7,772 bases of DNA from Streptosporangiaceae bacterium. Lineage in GTDB: Bacteria > Actinomycetota > Actinomycetes > Streptosporangiales > Streptosporangiaceae. Below, one piece after another: positions 1-7,475 of this stretch. Both the position numbers and the translations under genes were made by a program. The stretch lies in contig JASHSO010000227.1 of NCBI GenBank assembly GCA_030038715.1, positions 1 to 7,772 on the forward strand. Reading direction: 5' to 3'. The first letter of the stretch is position 1. Every line of letters starts with the position of its first letter. Below the pieces are notes generated by a model. That model did not search any database. It was not told where the DNA came from and saw nothing but the letters and a program-made list of their open reading frames with translations.

Positions 1-431
1 AGACGGCGCGGGTGACTGGCCGGGTGGTCGCCGAACGCGGCGAGCGCCCCGAGCTGACGGAGGCCTCGATCGTGGTGTCCGGCGGCCGAGGCGTAGGGTC
101 GGCCGAGCATTTCGCGCTCATCGAGCAGCTAGCCGACTCGCTCGGCGCGGCCGTAGGAGCCTCCCGCGCCGCCACCGATGCTGGCTGGTACCCGCACCAG
201 TTCCAGGTCGGCCAGACCGGCAAGACTGTGTCGCCGCAGCTCTACGTGGCGGTCGGGATTTCCGGCGCCATTCAGCACCGCGCCGGGATGCAGACATCCA
301 AGACGATCATGGTGATCAACAAGGACCCCGAGGCGCCCATCTTCGAGCTCGCCGACTTCGGCGTCGTCGGTGACCTGTTCAAGGTGGTGCCCCAGCTCGT
401 CGAGGAGATTGGCAAGCGTTCTGAAGGCTGA
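1..431 (+). CDS. etfA: Electron transfer flavoprotein alpha subunit, C-terminal part (5' end outside window)
   Basis: This is the FAD-binding half of the ETF alpha subunit. The alpha/beta heterodimer carries electrons from flavin dehydrogenases such as acyl-CoA dehydrogenases to the membrane quinone pool. The reading frame is open from base 3, so the gene begins upstream; the GTG at base 12 is only an internal valine codon. The family signature is clear: VVSGGRGVG near the start of the domain, [11 protein letters not shown], then [20 protein letters not shown] followed by [10 protein letters not shown], which contacts the FAD, and finally [20 protein letters not shown]. The C-terminus ends in PQLVEEI plus a short tail, normal for the family. 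In this family the beta-subunit gene (etfB) usually lies directly upstream; that part is not visible here. Strong hairpins start 5 bases after the stop. I see no damage to the frame. Function is secure; the electron donor and acceptor partners cannot be read from the window. Confidence 0.96.
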   Translation, partial: TARVTGRVVAERGERPELTEASIVVSGGRGVGSAEHFALIEQLADSLGAAVGASRAATDAGWYPHQFQVGQTGKTVSPQLYVAVGISGAIQHRAGMQTSKTIMVINKDPEAPIFELADFGVVGDLFKVVPQLVEEIGKRSEG

Positions 432-435
432 GTTC

Positions 436-454
436 TGGCGTCCCGCCGACGCCA
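436..454 (+). other. Hairpin A after etfA
   Basis: TGGCGT (436-441) and ACGCCA (449-454) form a perfect 6-bp stem around a 7-base loop, starting 5 bases after the etfA stop. There is no T-run. Its loop and 3' arm (442-451) are also fully complementary to 489-498 in the next hairpin, so the two structures could compete. Confidence 0.45.
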
Positions 455-480
455 CCGGGCTGGCCGCGGACAAAGCCTGG

Positions 481-501
481 CGGCCCGCCGTCGGCGGGCT
501 G
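481..501 (+). terminator. Hairpin B, likely terminator of etfA
   Basis: Bases 481-489 pair with 493-501 around the 3-base loop GTC. The stem has nine pairs, one of them a G-T (G-U in RNA) wobble, and the core is GCCCGCC/GGCGGGC. It is very stable and lies 50 bases after the etfA stop and 31 bases before the predicted -10 of the next gene. No T-tract follows, which is common for actinobacterial terminators. The placement suits ending the etf transcript, but a stem alone does not prove termination. Confidence 0.5.
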
Positions 502-531
502 ACTGGTCGGCGAGCGGGGCCGAATCCCGGC

Positions 532-537
532 TAGGCT
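532..537 (+). promoter_or_regulatory. Candidate -10 hexamer for the desulfurase gene (leaderless start)
   Basis: TAGGCT fits the TANNNT pattern of actinobacterial housekeeping -10 elements. Nine bases separate it from the ATG at 547, so transcription would start at or within a few bases of the start codon. I see no purine-rich Shine-Dalgarno sequence before the ATG and no good -35 at 16-18 bases upstream. The element therefore rests on the -10 and its spacing, which recur at other genes in the window. Confidence 0.45.
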
Positions 538-546
538 TGGCGCAGC

Positions 547-1782
547 ATGTCAAACTTCGACTCTGCAGGGCCCGACCCGGCGCCGGTGCGGAATGCCCGC
601 CCGGCCGCGGTTTCGCCGGTTTACCTCGACCACGCGGCTACCACGCCGATGCTGCCCGAGGCACTGGCGGCGATGACCGAGGAACTCGGTCAGCTCGGCA
701 ATGCCTCGTCCTTGCACTTTGCGGGACGCCGGGCTCGCCGGGTGGTCGAGGAGTCCAGGGAGCTGATCGCCGAGGCCTACGGAGCAAGGCCGAGCGAAGT
801 GGTCTTCACCAGCGGCGGCACCGAGGCAGACAACCTCGCCGTCAAGGGCCTTTACTGGTCCAGGCGAGCCGAGGACCCCGGTCGGCACCGAGTGCTCGCC
901 ACCGCAGCCGAGCACCACGCGGTGCTGGACACCGTGCGGTGGCTCGCCGAGCACGAAGGTGCGGAGGCTGACTGGCTGGCCGTGCAGCCGAGCGGTGCGC
1001 TCAGCCCGTCCGGGCTCGCCGACGCGCTGGCGCGCCACCCGGCCGGCGTGGCGGTCATCAGCGTCATGTGGGCGAACAACGAGGTGGGAACCGTACAGCC
1101 GGTCGCCGAGCTGGCCCAGGTTGCGGCCGAGTACCGGGTACCGTTCCACAGCGACGCGGTCCAGGCGGCCGGGCAGTTGCCGGTGAGCCTGGCCGCCAGC
1201 GGAGCGTCCGCGCTGACCATAACCGCGCACAAGATCGGCGGGCCAGTTGGGATCGGGGCTCTGCTGCTGGCCAGGGGCGAGCAGCCGGTACCCGTGCTGC
1301 ACGGCGGCGGGCAGGAGCGAGACGTCCGGTCCGGCACGCTGGACGTGCCAGCTATCCGGGCATTTGCGGTGGCCGTCCAGGCCGCCAAGGAGCGTGGTCC
1401 GGACGAGGCCAAGCGGCTCGCGGCGCTGCGCGATGACCTCATCGCCCAAGTGCGGGCCGCGGTTCCCGACGCCATCCTGAACGGCGCGCCGCCAGGTCCT
1501 GGCCGGCTGCCCGGGAACGCGCACTTCTCCTTCCCCGGATGCGAGGGCGATGCACTGCTGATGCTGCTGGACGCGCGGGGCATCGCGTGCTCCACCGGCT
1601 CGGCCTGTACGGCCGGCGTGGCGCAGCCGAGTCATGTGCTGCTGGCGATGGGCGCTGATGAGGCGCGAGCACGCGGGTCACTGCGCTTCTCGCTCGGTCA
1701 CTCCTCGGAGCAGTCGGACGTGGACGCTCTCGGCGCCGTGATTGGGGAGGTCGTGGAGCGCGCCCGCCGGGCCGCGCGGTAG
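547..1782 (+). CDS. Cysteine desulfurase, group I (NifS/IscS type)
   Basis: This PLP enzyme converts L-cysteine to L-alanine and holds the released sulfur as a cysteine persulfide for iron-sulfur cluster assembly and tRNA thiolation. The protein has 411 residues, a normal length. Visible motifs in order: [10 protein letters not shown] (25-34), [12 protein letters not shown] (90-101), the PLP-stacking His in AEHHA (about 123), [10 protein letters not shown] (176-185), SDAVQAAG with Asp203 and Gln206, the PLP lysine Lys229 in [16 protein letters not shown] (261-268), and the sulfur-accepting Cys354 in STGSACTAG. The GSACT loop places it in group I rather than the SufS group. About 24 poorly conserved residues precede the core. 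The next in-frame ATG (residue 35) lies after the first motif and cannot be the start; a GTG at 586 is a weaker alternative. MnmA is the likely sulfur acceptor, since its gene lies just beyond the antisense methyltransferase. No IscU-type scaffold gene is in the window. NifS versus IscS naming cannot be settled from sequence alone. Confidence 0.95.
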   Translation: MSNFDSAGPDPAPVRNARPAAVSPVYLDHAATTPMLPEALAAMTEELGQLGNASSLHFAGRRARRVVEESRELIAEAYGARPSEVVFTSGGTEADNLAVKGLYWSRRAEDPGRHRVLATAAEHHAVLDTVRWLAEHEGAEADWLAVQPSGALSPSGLADALARHPAGVAVISVMWANNEVGTVQPVAELAQVAAEYRVPFHSDAVQAAGQLPVSLAASGASALTITAHKIGGPVGIGALLLARGEQPVPVLHGGGQERDVRSGTLDVPAIRAFAVAVQAAKERGPDEAKRLAALRDDLIAQVRAAVPDAILNGAPPGPGRLPGNAHFSFPGCEGDALLMLLDARGIACSTGSACTAGVAQPSHVLLAMGADEARARGSLRFSLGHSSEQSDVDALGAVIGEVVERARRAAR

Positions 1783-1808
1783 CGCATCAGCGGAGCACGC
1801 CGGGCGAC

Positions 1809-1832
1809 GTTGGCCCCGGTATCAGCGCCAAC
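1809..1832. terminator. Possible bidirectional terminator between convergent genes
   Basis: GTTGGC (1809-1814) and GCCAAC (1827-1832) form a perfect 6-bp stem around a 12-base loop. It lies 26 bases after the desulfurase stop and 59 bases after the methyltransferase stop on the other strand, where a shared terminator would be expected. There is no T-run in either direction and the loop is long, so the call is tentative. The left part of the structure is the first unit of the 35-bp repeat. Confidence 0.35.
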
Positions 1833-1904
1833 CGCCGGCCGGCCGTGGCCCCAGTGTCAGCGCCAACCGACAGCCAGCCCTGCGCTCAGCGTCAGGAGGG
1901 CTTG
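1811..1904. repeat. Tandem repeat, 35-bp period, between convergent genes
   Basis: A 24-base unit starting TGGCCCC and ending CAGCGCCAACCG occurs at 1811-1834 and again at 1846-1869. I count 22 of 24 matches; the differences are G/A at unit position 8 and A/G at position 11. A third, decayed unit lies at exactly the same period from 1881, with 11 of the first 15 bases matching the second unit; it runs into the stop codon of the minus-strand methyltransferase. The core (A/G)TCAGCG also occurs at 1787, 34 bases before the first copy. It is too short and too few in number to be a CRISPR. It may be a local duplication of a terminator or protein-binding segment. Confidence 0.6.
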
Positions 1905-2674
1905 ACCGCCACGAGCATGAACCGGCGCTCGGTCTTCGTTACTGGCCAGGCGCCGGGGTCCGCAAACAACGCGCGGAGCCGCTCCCGGTGCTTCTCCAGG
2001 CTGTAGCCGGGAATAGACCAGCTCACGACGCGCAGGTAATAGACGAGCCCCGCGATGTCGTGGAACTCGGTGCGTTCCTCGGCCTTGGCGGTCTCGCTGA
2101 TGGCTAGCCCGGCGCCCGTCACCTGCCGTTCGGCGAGCGTCAGCCAGGTGTCCGGCTCCTCCGGCATCTCGATGCCCAGCAGTCGTCCGAGGTCGTCGTC
2201 GTCGTGGTAGTCGACCTGCTGAGTGATGAACGTGCCGCCGGGTGCTAGCACGCGGCCTACCTCGGCGGCGCGGAACGATTCGTGCCGGTTGCAGACAAGC
2301 TCGAATGCTCCATCCCGGAACGGCAGGCGGCCGTCGTCGCTCGTTCCGTTCTGCGCCGGGTTGTCGCGAGCCGCCTCGACCTGCACGACCGGGATGCCGA
2401 GGGGCAGCAGGCGCCTCCCGGCTACCGGCACGTTCGGCGGCCATGCCTCGGTCGCGACTGTCCGCGGCGCACGGGCTGCCAGCCTGGACAGCATCTCGCC
2501 GCCGCCCGTGCCCATGTCCAGCATCGTCCGCGCCGTCCTGGCCAGGGCCGCGACCCGGGCGGGATAGTCCCATGGCAGCGGCTCGGTCCGGGAATGCCGG
2601 TCCAGCCAGGAGAAGTCCCAGCCGGCGAACGGCGCCGTCATCCCCTCGGCCACGAGCTCGTCAAAGTCCGGCAT
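1892..2674 (-). CDS. Class I SAM-dependent methyltransferase, substrate unknown
   Basis: The 260-residue protein has a Rossmann-type methyltransferase core. Motif I, the SAM-binding glycine loop, is [10 protein letters not shown] (51-60). An acidic residue in TEAWPPN (Glu76) probably contacts the SAM ribose. [19 protein letters not shown] (116-134) corresponds to motif IV, and [14 protein letters not shown] (141-154) to motif V/VI. The C-terminal part, including [14 protein letters not shown] (202-215), resembles a family of actinobacterial methyltransferases that I recall with an N-terminal PF(A/G)GWDFSWLD segment, also present here (15-25). There are no membrane segments or signal peptide. 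The ATG is preceded on its own strand by GGAAGG (complement of 2683-2688) with an 8-base gap, a good ribosome binding site. The gene converges on the desulfurase and diverges from mnmA, so it has its own promoter. The neighbourhood suggests a link to RNA or sulfur metabolism, but that is inference only; the substrate is not readable. Confidence 0.88.
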   Translation of the reverse strand: MPDFDELVAEGMTAPFAGWDFSWLDRHSRTEPLPWDYPARVAALARTARTMLDMGTGGGEMLSRLAARAPRTVATEAWPPNVPVAGRRLLPLGIPVVQVEAARDNPAQNGTSDDGRLPFRDGAFELVCNRHESFRAAEVGRVLAPGGTFITQQVDYHDDDDLGRLLGIEMPEEPDTWLTLAERQVTGAGLAISETAKAEERTEFHDIAGLVYYLRVVSWSIPGYSLEKHRERLRALFADPGAWPVTKTERRFMLVAVKPS

Positions 2675-2764
2675 GGGACCAGCCTTCCAGCGCCGTCCGA
2701 ACGCGCGCTACCGACTATCCGCGCGTTGGCTCATCGGGCCCGGCCCCGTGTCCGCCGGTGCGCG

Positions 2765-2781
2765 GCGACTAGGCGAGTCGC
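2765..2781. promoter_or_regulatory. Dyad overlapping the mnmA -35 region, possible operator
   Basis: GCGACT (2765-2770) and AGTCGC (2776-2781) form a perfect inverted repeat with a 5-base spacer. It covers the position expected for the -35 of the mnmA promoter. A repressor or activator site is possible. I do not recognise the motif as belonging to a named regulator. Confidence 0.3.
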
Positions 2782-2789
2782 GTGATGCA

Positions 2790-2795
2790 TATCCT
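2790..2795 (+). promoter_or_regulatory. Candidate -10 hexamer for mnmA (leaderless start)
   Basis: TATCCT fits TANNNT and lies nine bases before the ATG at 2805, the same gap as at the desulfurase gene. No Shine-Dalgarno sequence is seen between the hexamer and the ATG, so translation of a leaderless mRNA is likely. It also supports 2805 as the true start. Confidence 0.5.
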
Positions 2796-2804
2796 GAGTG
2801 CACC

Positions 2805-3914
2805 ATGACTACGTTGCGTGTGCTGGCTGCGATGTCCGGCGGCGTCGACTCGGCGGTGGCCGCCGCCCGGGCAACCGAGGCTGGCCACGAGGTCACGGGC
2901 GTGCACCTCGCGCTGTCGAGCAACCCAAGCTCGTACCGGACTGGCGCGCGCGGGTGCTGCACGCTGGAAGACGCGCGGGACGCCAGGCGCGCAGCCGACG
3001 TCATCGGCATCCCGTTCTACGTCTGGGACATGGCGGAGCGATTTCGCGACGACGTCGTGCAGGACTTCGTGGCCGAGTACGCGCGCGGCAACACGCCGAA
3101 CCCCTGCCTGCGATGCAACGAGAAGATCAAGTTCGCTGCCGTGCTGGACCGTGCGGTCGCGCTCGGATTCGACGCGGTCTGCACCGGACATCACGCCAGA
3201 CTCGAGCAGGTAGGCGGAGTAGCCGGCGGCAGGCGGCTGACTCGCAGCGTGGACCCCGCCAAGGACCAGTCATACGTCCTGGCCGTCCTCAGTGGCGTGC
3301 AGCTGAGCCGTGCCATGTTCCCGATCGGGGACAGCACCAAGGACCTGGTGCGCAAGGAGGCGGCGGAACGCGGTCTGGGGGTGGCCACCAAGCCCGATAG
3401 CCACGACATCTGTTTCATCCCGGACGGGAACACCAGGAGCTTCCTGCGTGACCGGCTTGGCAGCGCTGAAGGGCCGATCGTCGAGCCGGACGGCACCGTG
3501 GTTGGCAGCCATGATGGCACGTTCGGATTCACGATAGGCCAGCGCAGAGGGCTGGGCATCGACCATCCGGCCGCCGACGGCAGGCCGCGGTTCGTGCTCA
3601 GCATCGAGCCCGTGAGCAGGACCGTCACGGTGGGGCCAGCCGAGGCGCTCGACGTGACCCAGATCCAGGCCATCCGGCCTGTGTGGTCCGGCTGCCCGGC
3701 GCCGGGCGGCCCGATCGACTGCCTGGTGCAGTTGCGCGCCCACGGCGAGGTTCACCGCGCGGTCTGCGAGCCCGACGGCGACGTCGTCCAGGTCAGCCTG
3801 CGCGAGCCGGCTCGCGGCATCGCGCCCGGTCAGGCCGCTGTCTTCTATGACGGCGATGCCGTGCTCGGCAGCGCGACCATTGCCCGGCAGAGCGGGGTTG
3901 CGGCGACGCGCTAG
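2805..3914 (+). CDS. mnmA: tRNA-specific 2-thiouridylase MnmA
   Basis: MnmA adenylates U34 of the tRNAs for Lys, Glu and Gln and replaces its 2-oxygen with sulfur to give s2U34, which aids decoding and tRNA stability. The protein has 369 residues, typical for the family. It shows the PP-loop ATP site [13 protein letters not shown] (8-20), then [16 protein letters not shown] (95-110) with the first catalytic cysteine Cys101, then CTGHHARL (126-133), KDQSYVL (153-159), [12 protein letters not shown] (172-183), and [14 protein letters not shown] (196-209) with the persulfide-receiving Cys203. [15 protein letters not shown] (238-252) opens the C-terminal beta-barrel region. The frame is open upstream to 2673, but those residues are unlike MnmA. 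The PP-loop sits right after the ATG at 2805, which also has a -10 at leaderless spacing. The sulfur donor is probably the desulfurase encoded upstream. I see no missing catalytic residue. His200 stands where many bacteria have Gln, which I believe is common in Actinobacteria. Confidence 0.96.
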   Translation: MTTLRVLAAMSGGVDSAVAAARATEAGHEVTGVHLALSSNPSSYRTGARGCCTLEDARDARRAADVIGIPFYVWDMAERFRDDVVQDFVAEYARGNTPNPCLRCNEKIKFAAVLDRAVALGFDAVCTGHHARLEQVGGVAGGRRLTRSVDPAKDQSYVLAVLSGVQLSRAMFPIGDSTKDLVRKEAAERGLGVATKPDSHDICFIPDGNTRSFLRDRLGSAEGPIVEPDGTVVGSHDGTFGFTIGQRRGLGIDHPAADGRPRFVLSIEPVSRTVTVGPAEALDVTQIQAIRPVWSGCPAPGGPIDCLVQLRAHGEVHRAVCEPDGDVVQVSLREPARGIAPGQAAVFYDGDAVLGSATIARQSGVAATR

Positions 3915-3930
3915 GCCGACCTGGGGTGCA

Positions 3931-3947
3931 GAGCCCGCGGCAGGCTC
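3931..3947 (+). other. Short hairpin after mnmA
   Basis: GAGCC (3931-3935) pairs with GGCTC (3943-3947) around a 7-base loop, 16 bases after the mnmA stop. With a 5-bp stem it is weak alone. Together with the stronger hairpin at 3972-3989 it could form a tandem terminator. Confidence 0.25.
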
Positions 3948-3971
3948 GGTTCCCGGCCCGTCGCGGCCAAA

Positions 3972-3989
3972 GCTCGCGGCAGCGCGAGC
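3972..3989 (+). terminator. Likely terminator hairpin after mnmA
   Basis: GCTCGCG (3972-3978) and CGCGAGC (3983-3989) form a perfect 7-bp GC stem with the tetraloop GCAG, 57 bases after the mnmA stop and before the next predicted promoter. No T-run follows. A perfect 10-bp palindrome, CGTGCGCACG (3990-3999), follows directly. Confidence 0.45.
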
Positions 3990-4004
3990 CGTGCGCACGC
4001 ACCG

Positions 4005-4021
4005 GTGTCGGGCCCCGGCAC
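4005..4021. promoter_or_regulatory. Near-perfect dyad abutting the -10 of the MetE-like gene
   Basis: GTGTCGGG (4005-4012) mirrors CCCGGCAC (4014-4021) about base 4013; seven of eight pairs are Watson-Crick and one is G-T. It fills the spacer just upstream of the TAGGCT hexamer, where a bound regulator would block or assist RNA polymerase. The RNA would not include it if transcription starts at the predicted site, so a DNA-binding site is more likely than an RNA structure. The regulator is unknown. Confidence 0.3.
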
Positions 4022-4027
4022 TAGGCT
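4022..4027 (+). promoter_or_regulatory. Candidate -10 hexamer for the MetE-like gene
   Basis: TAGGCT within CTAGGCTT is identical in 8 bases to the element before the desulfurase gene (531-538). It lies 13 bases before the ATG at 4041, giving a predicted leader of only about six bases and no room for a normal Shine-Dalgarno sequence. Confidence 0.4.
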
Positions 4028-4040
4028 TCGACCGTAGCCG

Positions 4041-5126
4041 ATGGTGAGCAGCCTGATAGCCGGGGTGAGCAGCGTGACTGACCGGGCCGAGTCCTCCTCG
4101 TGGCCGTGGCCGGACGGCAGCGCGACCGGGATCGGCTCCATGCCCGGCGGCGACCCGGCCGAGGCGTGCCGGGTCGTCTTTGGCGAGCTGCCCGACCTGC
4201 CGCACCTGCCGGAGCTACCCGGCCGCGGGCCGGGCGCCGACATGACCGGCAGGACGGCGTCCCTGCTTATCGACATGCCGGTGCAGGCAACAGCACACGG
4301 CTGGAAGCTCGTCGACCGGCCGGGGCGTGACCTGGCCAGGGCGGCAGGTTACCTGTCGGCCGACCTGGACACGCTGGAGGAGTTCGCCGACGGCTATACC
4401 GGGCCGGTCAAGATACAGGTCAGCGGGCCAGTGACGCTGGCCGCGACGCTCGAACTCAGCCGCCGCAGCGAGCCCGCCCTGGCTGATCCCAGCGCTGTGG
4501 CCGACCTCGCGGAGTCCCTGGCTGAAGGGCTCGCAGCGCACGCTGCCGACGTACGCAAGCGGGTGCCCGGCTGCACTCTCCTCGTGCAGCTTGACGAGCC
4601 TGCCCTGCCGGCCGCGCTGGCGGGGCGAGTCCCTACTGCGAGTGGCCTCAACACTGTGGCCGCGATCGACCGGACGGTCGCGAGCCAGCGGCTAGAGGCC
4701 GTGATACGCGCCGGAGCCGCCTTCACGGTGGTGCACTGCTGCGCCGGGCCTGCCCCGTTCCCCGAAATAAAGGCAGCCGGCGGGCACGCTGTCAGTTTTG
4801 ATGTCGGCTTGCTCAGCAACCAGGACATCGATGTCGTGGCCGAGGTTGCGGAGGATGGCATGGCGCTGTTCGCCGGGGCCCTAGCCACGGCCAACGCTCG
4901 GCAGCTGGCCAGCGGTCCGCCGCTTGCGCCGCGCCACACCGCGAGGTCCGTGGTGACGCTGTGGCGGCGGACCGCTCTTCCGCCGGAGCGGATGGCGGGT
5001 CAGGTCGTGATCACCCCGGCCTGCGGCCTGGCCGGGCTGTCGCGAGCGGCGGCACGGGCGGCGCTCGAGCACTGCAGGGAAGCGGCCAGGATCGCGCCCG
5101 AAATGATCGCGGACCGCGCCGAGTGA
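4041..5126 (+). CDS. Cobalamin-independent methionine synthase-like protein (MetE C-terminal fold)
   Basis: The 361-residue protein matches only the catalytic C-terminal barrel of MetE, which in full-length enzymes of about 750 residues moves a methyl group from folate to homocysteine. Visible motifs: ATGIGSMPGGDP (28-39), IQVSGPVTLAATLE (125-138), LVQLDEPALPAAL (181-193; Asp185-Glu186 match the MetE DEPAL active-site motif), VVHCCAGPAPF (230-240), AVSFDVGLL (250-258) and ITPACGLAGL (324-333). His232, Cys234 and Cys328 correspond to the zinc-binding His, Cys and Cys of MetE; Asp254 falls where MetE has its zinc-ligand Glu. An enzyme acting on a thiol is therefore likely. The missing N-terminal half means the methyl donor may not be methyltetrahydrofolate. 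The start is uncertain: ATG 4041 fits the promoter, but GTG 4074 has GGGGTGAG just upstream; GGTGAGCAGC is repeated at 4043 and 4064. Many actinobacterial genomes carry this gene next to ligA. Annotating it as methionine synthase without testing would be an overcall. Confidence 0.8.
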   Translation: MVSSLIAGVSSVTDRAESSSWPWPDGSATGIGSMPGGDPAEACRVVFGELPDLPHLPELPGRGPGADMTGRTASLLIDMPVQATAHGWKLVDRPGRDLARAAGYLSADLDTLEEFADGYTGPVKIQVSGPVTLAATLELSRRSEPALADPSAVADLAESLAEGLAAHAADVRKRVPGCTLLVQLDEPALPAALAGRVPTASGLNTVAAIDRTVASQRLEAVIRAGAAFTVVHCCAGPAPFPEIKAAGGHAVSFDVGLLSNQDIDVVAEVAEDGMALFAGALATANARQLASGPPLAPRHTARSVVTLWRRTALPPERMAGQVVITPACGLAGLSRAAARAALEHCREAARIAPEMIADRAE

Positions 5127-7265
<2,139 letters not shown>

Positions 7266-7273
7266 GATCGCGT

Positions 7274-7299
7274 CGGCGAGGGCGTCCGCAAGCTCGCCG
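7274..7299 (+). terminator. Candidate terminator hairpin after ligA
   Basis: CGGCGAG (7274-7280) pairs perfectly with CTCGCCG (7293-7299) around a 12-base loop, starting 9 bases after the ligA stop. There is no T-run. It is placed to end the ligA transcript before the next promoter. The rest of 7300-7411 holds no gene that I can support; from about 7360 the sequence becomes noticeably richer in A and T, as expected of a promoter region. Confidence 0.4.
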
Positions 7300-7411
7300 C
7301 GGCTCCCGGCACGGGCGGCGGAAATGGACGCCGGATGCCTCACCGTGGGCCATGCTCGCGCAAGTTGTAACGGATAGTATGCGATTGGCTTCGGCAAGTA
7401 CGTTTCTGCCC

Positions 7412-7417
7412 TAGGAT
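7412..7417 (+). promoter_or_regulatory. Candidate -10 hexamer upstream of the leader ORF and membrane protein
   Basis: TAGGAT (within CTAGGATT) fits TANNNT and is 7 bases before the ATG at 7425, so that ATG would be at or next to the transcript start. A convincing -35 is not visible; TTCGGC at 7390 with a 16-base gap is the nearest match. The local rise in A and T supports a promoter. Confidence 0.45.
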
Positions 7418-7424
7418 TCACGCA

Positions 7425-7475
7425 ATGCACCGCGACTTATGCAGTCAGTGGCGACTGTCCGGCGAGGAGCCATGA
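7425..7475 (+). CDS. Possible 16-residue leaderless leader peptide
   Basis: ATG at 7425 opens a short frame encoding MHRDLCSQWRLSGEEP and ends at TGA 7473-7475. That stop overlaps the ATG of the next gene as ATGA. A TAGGAT hexamer 7 bases upstream would place the transcript start at the ATG, so the peptide would be read without a ribosome binding site. Its last codons (GAG GAG) supply the AGGAG of the downstream gene, which is the layout of translational coupling. Small actinobacterial leader peptides with an H-x-D-L segment are known to me, and this one has HRDLC, but the likeness is short and may be chance. It could instead be non-coding 5' leader. No homology can be judged at this length. 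Confidence 0.35.
   Translation: MHRDLCSQWRLSGEEP

Noticed and set aside
550..1635. Long open frame (361 codons) on the minus strand opposite the desulfurase gene
   Set aside because: The translation has no recognisable motif and is rich in Arg, Gly and Pro, as expected of an antisense shadow in high-GC DNA. The plus-strand frame carries every catalytic motif of a known family.
1837..1844. GGCCGGCC palindrome between the convergent genes
   Set aside because: An 8-base GC palindrome is common at this base composition and has no further symmetry around it.
1811..1904. CRISPR array
   Set aside because: There are only two good copies, the 11-base spacing between units is too short for spacers, and no cas gene is present.
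2673..2804. N-terminal extension of MnmA by 44 residues from an ATG at 2673
   Set aside because: The extra residues do not resemble MnmA, which begins just before the PP-loop. The ATG at 2673 overlaps the divergent methyltransferase start, and a promoter hexamer lies at 2790, inside the supposed extension.
3270..4205. 311-codon minus-strand frame crossing mnmA, the gap and the MetE-like gene
   Set aside because: It spans two well-supported genes and the promoter between them, and shows no family motif. It is a GC-driven shadow.
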